DNA of 49,791 nt from Bacteroidaceae bacterium (GTDB taxonomy: Bacteria > Bacteroidota > Bacteroidia > Bacteroidales > Bacteroidaceae), in NCBI GenBank assembly GCA_017555845.1, contig JAFZFO010000034.1:1-49791 (forward strand), in the 5' to 3' direction. The stretch's first letter is position 1. Each line of letters starts with the position of its first letter. Below are positions 45,559 through 49,791 of the stretch, one piece after another. Under the pieces are notes generated by a model. The model was not told where the DNA came from and searched no databases. It saw only the letters and a program-made list of their open reading frames with translations. The position numbers and the translations under genes are program-made.

Positions 45559-45644
45559 GTAATGTTATTTTGCGAAGCTTTGAAATTTGTCGTAAAAATA
45601 TTGTACCTTAGCAATCGATAATTTTGTAAAAATCATTGCTGATA

Positions 45645-45983
45645 ATGAAAAAGAACGACTGGAAAGACCGCCTGAACATCGTATATTCCACGAACCCGGA
45701 CTTTGCATATTCCACCGATGAAAAGGAGAAAATTGAGACACTGCCAAAGCAGCAGCAGAAGCTGAGAGTGAGCATTGAGAAGAACCACCGCGGCGGAAAG
45801 ACAGTGACTATTGTAAAGAATTTCATCGGTACCGAGGACGACATGAAGGAACTGGGCCGACTGCTCAAGACAAAGTGCGGCGTTGGCGGAAGCACCAAGG
45901 ACGGAGAGATTCTTGTACAGGGCGAATTCAAGGAGAAAATTATTGAGTTGCTCAAAAAAGAGGGCTACACACAAACAAAATAA
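45645..45983 (+). CDS. eIF1/SUI1-like translation factor (YciH family)
   Basis: Small translation-associated protein of 112 residues. The open frame begins with a TTG, but the ATG at 45645 (MKKNDWKDRLNIVYSTN) is the sensible start. The N-terminal 35 residues are variable and charged. The SUI1 fold begins at RVSIEKNHRGGKTVTIVKNFIG, and the closing part GRLLKTKCGVGGSTKDGEILVQGEFKEKIIELLKKEGY is fully typical. Bacterial YciH-type proteins are thought to influence start-site selection, though the exact role is not settled. It has its own promoter (TTG then TACCTTAG), itself a diverged relative of the palindrome-promoter element. Confidence 0.93.
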   Translation: MKKNDWKDRLNIVYSTNPDFAYSTDEKEKIETLPKQQQKLRVSIEKNHRGGKTVTIVKNFIGTEDDMKELGRLLKTKCGVGGSTKDGEILVQGEFKEKIIELLKKEGYTQTK

Positions 45984-46048
45984 GAACAAAGAAATGTTAT
46001 AAATGGCATTTTAACTATATTCGCCTAACCGCAGATATACGATTTGGG

Positions 46049-46121
46049 GCGGTAAACCGCACTCCTTTGGGGAGATAAACCTCGGTGCTAAAGCACACTC
46101 CTCGGGGGAGGTAAACCTCCC
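46049..46121 (+). repeat. 36-bp tandem repeat with covarying AA-centred palindromes
   Basis: Units 46049-46084 and 46085-46120 align without gaps over 36 bases. Each starts with a palindrome: GCGGT-AA-ACCGC in the first and GTGCT-AA-AGCAC in the second. Both units then continue ACTCCT, two bases, GGGGAG, one base and TAAACCTC. The second unit's end extends into a 7-bp palindrome GGGAGGT-AA-ACCTCCC (46106-46121). Changes in one arm are matched by the other arm, so pairing is conserved although the sequence is not. Confidence 0.8.
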
Positions 46122-46196
46122 TTCGTCGCAACCAATGCTTTTTTCGCATTGGCGTCGCAAACAACGCTACTTTCGCGTCGTCGCTGTGAAAATAAT

Positions 46197-46239
46197 CAAG
46201 TAAACTTGTTATTTCTCGCTCGTTTATTCGTATATTCGC
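46197..46239 (+). promoter_or_regulatory. Palindrome-promoter element, copy at pyrE
   Basis: Palindrome CAAGT-AA-ACTTG (46197-46208), then TTCTCGCTCGTTTATTCG, then TATATTCG at 46231-46238 as a near-consensus -7 box. The pyrE ATG is 39 bases further on. Confidence 0.65.
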
Positions 46240-46277
46240 AAAACGAAAATAAAATTACTCATTTAAAAGAATAGAAT

Positions 46278-46922
46278 ATGTCAAACAAATCAAAGCTTTC
46301 ATTGGCAGCCGAACTGTTGAAGATCAAGGCTGTAAAGTTGCAGCCCGAGCAGCCATTCACTTGGGCATCGGGTTGGAAATCTCCATTCTACTGCGATAAC
46401 CGCAAGACATTGTCATTCCCATCACTCCGCACACGCGTAAAGTTGGGACTTGCAAACCTCATTCTCCAGGAGTTCCCCGAGGCTGACATCGTTGCCGGTG
46501 TTGCTACAGGTGCCATCGCACAGGGTGCTCTCGTTGCCGAGGAGCTCGCAAAGCCATTCGTATACGTACGTCCAAAGGCTAAGGACCACGGTATGGGCAA
46601 CCAGATTGAGGGCGATGTTTTCCCAGGCGCAAAGGTTGTTGTTGTAGAGGACCTCGTTTCAACAGGTTTGAGCAGCTTGCGCGCCGTTGACGCTTTGCGT
46701 GCAGCAGGTGTTGAGGTTATCGGTATGGTAGCATCATTCACATACGGTTTCAGCGTTGCAACAGAGGCTTTCGAAAACGCAGGTGTAAAGCTCATCACAC
46801 TTACCGACTACGAGGCTGTTCTTGAGGCAGCAAAGGAGACCGGTTACATTACCGAAGAGGTTATGCCAACTCTCCAGGAGTGGCGTGCAAACCCATCGGA
46901 GTGGAGAAACGACTTGAAGTAA
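46278..46922 (+). CDS. pyrE: Orotate phosphoribosyltransferase
   Basis: Cytoplasmic enzyme of de novo pyrimidine synthesis that joins orotate and PRPP to OMP, 214 residues. The PRPP-binding motif VVVVEDLVSTGLSSL lies near 117-131, after the flexible catalytic loop region YVRPKAKDHGMGNQIEG. The substrate segments TWASGWKSPFYCDNR near 29-43 are complete. It is followed by an SRPBCC protein (6 bases) and argH. The unusual palindrome array and the recurring promoter element lie in its leader, which raises the possibility of non-standard regulation. Confidence 0.97.
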   Translation: MSNKSKLSLAAELLKIKAVKLQPEQPFTWASGWKSPFYCDNRKTLSFPSLRTRVKLGLANLILQEFPEADIVAGVATGAIAQGALVAEELAKPFVYVRPKAKDHGMGNQIEGDVFPGAKVVVVEDLVSTGLSSLRAVDALRAAGVEVIGMVASFTYGFSVATEAFENAGVKLITLTDYEAVLEAAKETGYITEEVMPTLQEWRANPSEWRNDLK

Positions 46923-46928
46923 TCAACC

Positions 46929-47339
46929 ATGAGCCAGTACGAAAGCAGCGTAAAGCTTATCCCTTACCCACAGGCAAGAGTCTATGCAAAGCTTGAGGAC
47001 CTCAACAACCTCGAGGGGCTGAAGGACCGTCTGCCACAGGACAAGGTAAAGGAGTTCACATACAGCCGCGACGAGGCAACCGTCAACGTCCCCCCAATGG
47101 GCAACGTCACCATCAGGGTTGTCGAGCGCGAGGAGCCCAAATGCATCAAGCTCGAGGCCGTAGGCTCGCCAATACCCATAAACCTTTGGGTACAGATTAT
47201 CCCTAATGGCGAGGAGGCGTCAAAGATGCGCGTGGTAGTGAAGGCCGAAGTAAACTTTATGCTACGCTCAATGATTGAGAAACCTCTCAAGGAGGGTATT
47301 GAAAAGATTGCCGAGGCATTGTCGCTCATCGCATACTGA
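46929..47339 (+). CDS. SRPBCC (START-like) family protein
   Basis: Small protein of 136 residues with a START/Bet v1-like fold: ESSVKLIPYPQARVYAKLEDLNNLEGLKDRLP, then the strand series VKEFTYSRDEATVNVPPMGNVTIRVVERE and the C-terminal long helix RSMIEKPLKEGIEKIAEALSLIAY. Such proteins bind hydrophobic ligands and are often called polyketide cyclase-like. The ligand cannot be told. It starts 6 bases after pyrE and is clearly co-transcribed with it, an association that I have also seen described as conserved in Bacteroidales, though I cannot verify it here. Confidence 0.85.
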   Translation: MSQYESSVKLIPYPQARVYAKLEDLNNLEGLKDRLPQDKVKEFTYSRDEATVNVPPMGNVTIRVVEREEPKCIKLEAVGSPIPINLWVQIIPNGEEASKMRVVVKAEVNFMLRSMIEKPLKEGIEKIAEALSLIAY

Positions 47340-47366
47340 TAGCAGCCTACCGGTTTTTATGAACAG

Positions 47367-47407
47367 GGTGTTCCCGTAAAATGCGCACAACGCACATCGG
47401 GAACACC
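47367..47407 (+). terminator. Hairpin between the SRPBCC gene and argH
   Basis: A perfect 10-bp stem (GGTGTTCCCG at 47367-47376 with CGGGAACACC at 47398-47407) encloses a 21-base loop that has its own TGCG/CGCA pairing. It is followed by ATTTATTG, a weak U-run. It may end the pyrE transcript or attenuate read-through into argH, whose ATG is 19 bases away. Confidence 0.6.
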
Positions 47408-47426
47408 ATTTATTGAATTATACACT

Positions 47427-48770
47427 ATGGCAAAGAAACTTTGGGAAAAGAACATTGACGTGAACCCCGAGATAGAGCGTTTCACCGTGGGACGCGACAG
47501 AGAACTCGACCTCATGCTGGCACGCTATGACGTCATCGGCTCAATAGCACACAGCGCAATGCTGCAGAGCATCAGCATGCTCACAAAGGAGGAGATGGAG
47601 AGCCTGCACAGCGAACTGCGCAACATCTACGCCACCATTGAGGAGGGCGCGTTTGTCATTGAAGAGGGCGTTGAAGACGTACATTCACAGGTGGAGCTCA
47701 TGCTCACACGCCGCCTTGGCGACACCGGCAAGAAGATACACAGCGGCCGCTCACGCAACGACCAGGTACTTGTGGACCTCAAGCTCTTTGCCCGCCACGA
47801 GCTGCAGGAGGTATGCACTGCAGTAAAGGAGCTTTTCGACGCGCTCATTGAGCAAAGCGAGAAGCACAAGGACATTCTCCTGCCCGGCTACACCCATCTG
47901 CAGGTGGCAATGCCATCATCGTTCGGCCTCTGGTTCGGTGCATACGCCGAGAGCCTTGCCGATGACATGCTCTTTCTGCAGGCAGCATACCGCATGTGCA
48001 ACCGCAACCCATTGGGCTCGGCAGCCGGCTACGGCTCATCGTTCCCCCTCAACCGCACAATGACAACGGAACTGCTCGGTTTCGACACCATGAACTACAA
48101 TGTTGTCTATGCACAGATGGGACGCGGCAAGAGCGAGCGCAACATAGCCCACACACTTGCCACCGTTGCAGGCACACTGTCAAAGATGGCTTTCGACGCC
48201 TGCATGTTCAACTCGCAGAATTTCGGTTTCGTGAAGCTCCCCGCCGAGTGCACAACCGGCAGCAGCATCATGCCACACAAGAAGAACCCCGACGTCTTCG
48301 AGATCATGCGCGCAAAGTGCAACCGTCTGCAGACACTCCCAATGGACATTGCAATGATCATGAACAACCTGCCAAGCGGCTATTTCCGCGACCTGCAGGT
48401 CATCAAGGAGCTGTTCCTGCCCGCTTTCAACGAAATCAAGGACTGCCTTGCAATGGCAACATACATAATTGAACGCATCGAGGTAAACAAGGAAATCCTC
48501 AACGACAGCCGTTACGATGCCATGTTCAGCGTTGAGGAGGTCAACCGCCTTGCAACTGAGGGCATGCCATTCCGCGATGCCTACAAAAAGGTGGGTCTTG
48601 ACATCGAGGCCGGCACTTTCACACCCGACAAGAACGTGCACCACACCCACGAAGGCAGCATCGGCAACCTTTGCAACAAGGAGATTTCCGCAATTATGGA
48701 AAGCATCTACGGTTCAATCGACTTCAAGAAGGCCAACGATGCCGAACTCGCACTCCTGGGCAGAAAATAA
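47427..48770 (+). CDS. argH: Argininosuccinate lyase
   Basis: Cytoplasmic tetrameric enzyme releasing arginine and fumarate in the last step of arginine synthesis. The 447 residues fit the family. The signature GSSIMPHKKNPDVFE near 279-293 has the catalytic Ser. Other motifs are SGRSRNDQVLVDLKLF near 105-120, LPGYTHLQVAMPSSFG near 151-166 and LGSAAGYGSSFPLNR near 195-210. All are complete. The rest of the arginine pathway is not in the window. A hairpin in the short upstream gap may modulate its expression. Confidence 0.98.
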   Translation: MAKKLWEKNIDVNPEIERFTVGRDRELDLMLARYDVIGSIAHSAMLQSISMLTKEEMESLHSELRNIYATIEEGAFVIEEGVEDVHSQVELMLTRRLGDTGKKIHSGRSRNDQVLVDLKLFARHELQEVCTAVKELFDALIEQSEKHKDILLPGYTHLQVAMPSSFGLWFGAYAESLADDMLFLQAAYRMCNRNPLGSAAGYGSSFPLNRTMTTELLGFDTMNYNVVYAQMGRGKSERNIAHTLATVAGTLSKMAFDACMFNSQNFGFVKLPAECTTGSSIMPHKKNPDVFEIMRAKCNRLQTLPMDIAMIMNNLPSGYFRDLQVIKELFLPAFNEIKDCLAMATYIIERIEVNKEILNDSRYDAMFSVEEVNRLATEGMPFRDAYKKVGLDIEAGTFTPDKNVHHTHEGSIGNLCNKEISAIMESIYGSIDFKKANDAELALLGRK

Positions 48771-48789
48771 TAAAGGTTAAAACCGGGTA

Positions 48790-48815
48790 GTGTGGGCAAT
48801 ATACACCACCCACAC
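48790..48815 (+). terminator. Possible hairpin downstream of argH
   Basis: A GTGTGGG/CCCACAC pair (48790-48796 with 48809-48815) lies 20 bases after the argH stop with no U-run. It may be a weak terminator or an RNA-processing hairpin before the lipoprotein gene. Confidence 0.4.
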
Positions 48816-48838
48816 GCCGTTTATAGAAAAAACCTTTT

Positions 48839-49360
48839 ATGAGAATCAAAAGCCGCATAATACTCCTGTTCATGCTCACGCTCGCCTTTGCCGCATGCGA
48901 AGGCGACAACCCCTACTCCAGCTACCATGCCAATGTCATCTTTGATGGCACCATATACCCATATAACCAGGCACGCAGCTTCGGGCAGTTCATCTGCATA
49001 AGACAAGGAGCGAACATCGGCCAGTACAAGGTCACCGATGCAATGGGCAAGACACAGACCGTCAATATTCCGCAGATACACCTGCAGCAAGGAAAGTTCT
49101 TCTACGGACTTGGCGGCCTCATCATTGGCACACCATCTATGGGCGACGGCAACCTATGGGCCTACGACTGGGCCTGCCCCAGTTGCGACCTTGCACGCTA
49201 CCGCGTAGAAATTGACTACACCATGGGGCACGCCACTTGCCCGCGTTGCGCCACAAAATTCGACCTCAACAGCAGCGGCATAGCCATTGATGGAGAGTCA
49301 CGCCCACTGTGGCGTTACCGCGTATATGACAACGGATCCCAGGTCATTATACAAAATTAA
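48839..49360 (+). CDS. Lipoprotein with Rieske-like layout and four-cysteine metal site
   Basis: Lipoprotein of 173 residues with a signal peptide ending AFAAC (Cys19). From residue about 40 it follows the Rieske ferredoxin order: QARSFGQFICIRQG, strands to LWAYDWACPSC near 102-112, then HATCPRCATKFDLNSSGIAIDG and SRPLWRYRVY. In a normal Rieske protein the ligands are Cys-x-His and Cys-x-x-His. Here both positions are CPxC, giving four cysteines. This resembles a rubredoxin or zinc-ribbon site, so a Rieske 2Fe-2S cluster is unlikely. The gene follows argH by 68 bases and precedes tRNA-Leu. The role is unknown. Confidence 0.75.
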   Translation: MRIKSRIILLFMLTLAFAACEGDNPYSSYHANVIFDGTIYPYNQARSFGQFICIRQGANIGQYKVTDAMGKTQTVNIPQIHLQQGKFFYGLGGLIIGTPSMGDGNLWAYDWACPSCDLARYRVEIDYTMGHATCPRCATKFDLNSSGIAIDGESRPLWRYRVYDNGSQVIIQN

Positions 49361-49378
49361 AGGCACACACAGCGAAAT

Positions 49379-49424
49379 ATCAAAGCAAGCTTTGTATATC
49401 TCGCTCGTTTATTGTATCTTTGCA
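49379..49424 (+). promoter_or_regulatory. Palindrome-promoter element, copy at tRNA-Leu
   Basis: The palindrome CAAAGC-AA-GCTTTG (49381-49394) ends in TTTG, which is exactly 20 bases before TATCTTTG (49415-49422). This copy is therefore a complete -33/-7 promoter for the tRNA, with the palindrome overlapping the -33 box. Confidence 0.75.
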
Positions 49425-49458
49425 CCCGTTGTGGGAAACCACAACAAAACATAAGGTC

Positions 49459-49544
49459 GCTCGAATGGTGGAATCGGTAGACACGAAGGACTTAAAATCC
49501 TTTGGCATTTAAACGCCGTGCGGGTTCAAGTCCCGCTTCGAGTA
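49459..49544 (+). tRNA. tRNA-Leu (anticodon UAA)
   Basis: An 86-base cloverleaf of the class II type. The seven-pair acceptor stem (GCTCGAA with TTCGAGT, first pair G-U) is followed by a D arm with GGTAGAC, an anticodon stem AGGA/TCCT with loop CTTAAAA giving anticodon TAA, a long variable arm GGC..GCC typical of tRNA-Leu, and a T arm GCGGGTTCAAGTCCCGC. The discriminator base is A. The terminal CCA is not encoded. It reads UUA and UUG codons. Confidence 0.96.
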
Positions 49545-49556
49545 CTGAAATTAAAA

Positions 49557-49588
49557 CAATCCCTTGTAAGGCAACTTACAAGGGATTG
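49557..49588. terminator. Strong terminator after tRNA-Leu
   Basis: A 14-bp perfect stem (49557-49570 with 49575-49588) with a GCAA (GNRA-type) loop lies 12 bases after the tRNA. Flanks are A/T rich, so it may also serve the convergent gene on the minus strand. Confidence 0.88.
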
Positions 49589-49651
49589 CTGTGTTTATGT
49601 ACATAAACAGTTTTATATTTGAAAGGCAAAATAACCGTTCAACTGTTATTA

Positions 49652-49791
49652 TTAAAAGTAATTCTTTACCGCAAATTCATACTGCTCAATAAAGATTTGC
49701 TTGAATGCAGCTATATTGTTCTGCTCATAGAACATCAACATCGCCTTCTTGTAGTCAATAGAATCTACTGTACGGAAAGATATAGGGCAAT
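49652..49791 (-). CDS. C-terminal fragment of a gene cut by the window edge
   Basis: An open frame runs from the window edge to a TAA at 49652-49654 on the minus strand. The 45 visible residues include RTVDSIDYKKAMLMFYEQNN and end FIEQYEFAVKNYF. The acidic-aromatic ending and the helix-rich pattern remind me of the C-terminus of some Fic-family proteins, but the conserved HxFxx(D/E)GNGR motif would lie outside the window. Product unknown. The rest of the gene lies beyond the window. Confidence 0.5.
   Translation of the reverse strand, partial: CPISFRTVDSIDYKKAMLMFYEQNNIAAFKQIFIEQYEFAVKNYF

Larger units (their letters stand above)
45984..46277. other. Structured intergenic region between the SUI1-like gene and pyrE
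   Basis: The largest non-coding gap in the window (294 bases). It holds a 36-bp tandem pair of palindrome-bearing units (46049-46120), a further palindrome 46106-46121, a CCAATGC/GCATTGG hairpin (46132-46138 with 46146-46152), a TCGTCGC/GTCGCAA-rich stretch, and at 46197-46239 a copy of the palindrome-promoter element. No protein-coding potential was seen. Confidence 0.7.

Noticed and set aside
46049-46120. CRISPR array
   Set aside because: The repeat length of 36 bases is right, but there are only two units with no spacer between them and no cas genes nearby.
49459-49791. tRNA-Leu as the attachment site of an integrated element
   Set aside because: No second copy of the tRNA 3' end and no integrase are visible in the remaining 250 bases, and the window ends too soon to test further.

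Overview
The window is a gene-dense stretch of chromosome from a member of the Bacteroidetes, most likely order Bacteroidales. The case rests on a fused SecDF, an adjacent porU-porV pair of the type IX secretion system, DUF6089- and DUF6242-type envelope proteins beside uppS-bamA-ompH, RNase H with a viroplasmin domain, very weak Shine-Dalgarno sequences, and promoters of the TTG-N19-21-TAnnTTTG type. I cannot name the genus from the sequence. I see no phage, insertion sequence, plasmid or CRISPR locus; this is core chromosome with a few accessory spots.

Layout. 1-4.8 kb (minus): secDF, then two overlapping rhomboid proteases. 5.0-10.3 kb (plus): argS, viroplasmin-type RNase H, an LtaS-like sulfatase-fold membrane enzyme and a radical SAM protein. 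10.3-14.7 kb (minus): a THUMP RNA methyltransferase with a long repetitive Arg/Asp/Gly tail, purD, a polytopic membrane protein and a YqaA/DedA protein. 14.9-20.9 kb: a lytic transglycosylase (plus); rubrerythrin, class I fumarase and hflX (minus); then a small AT-rich plus-strand island holding an unrecognised secreted protein and a mini-membrane protein. 20.9-24.8 kb (minus): xerD, a TPR lipoprotein and dprA. 24.9-27.7 kb (plus): a TonB-C protein, an O-methyltransferase, rbfA and a LolC/E-like permease.

27.8-45.5 kb (minus) is mostly cell-envelope construction: murI, three Skp/OmpH paralogues, bamA, uppS, DUF6089 and DUF6242 proteins, ribD, a SanA-like protein, a lipoprotein phosphoesterase, ispF, porV, porU, an FAH-family hydrolase and rex. 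IspF and UppS supply and use isoprenoid units, MurI supplies D-glutamate, Skp-like proteins and BamA insert outer-membrane proteins, and PorU/PorV belong to the attachment machinery of type IX secretion. 45.6-49.8 kb (plus): an eIF1/SUI1-like factor, pyrE, an SRPBCC protein, argH, a lipoprotein with a Rieske-like layout but cysteine-only ligands, tRNA-Leu(UAA), and on the minus strand the C-terminal end of a gene cut by the window edge.

The most unusual non-coding signals are two related families of short palindromes, nearly all centred on AA, whose arms differ between copies but stay complementary. One family sits at the 5' end of a recurring promoter-like block upstream of hflX, the O-methyltransferase, pyrE and tRNA-Leu. 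The other is a 36-bp tandem pair upstream of pyrE. No intergenic gap exceeds 300 bases; the largest (45984-46277) holds this pyrE array.
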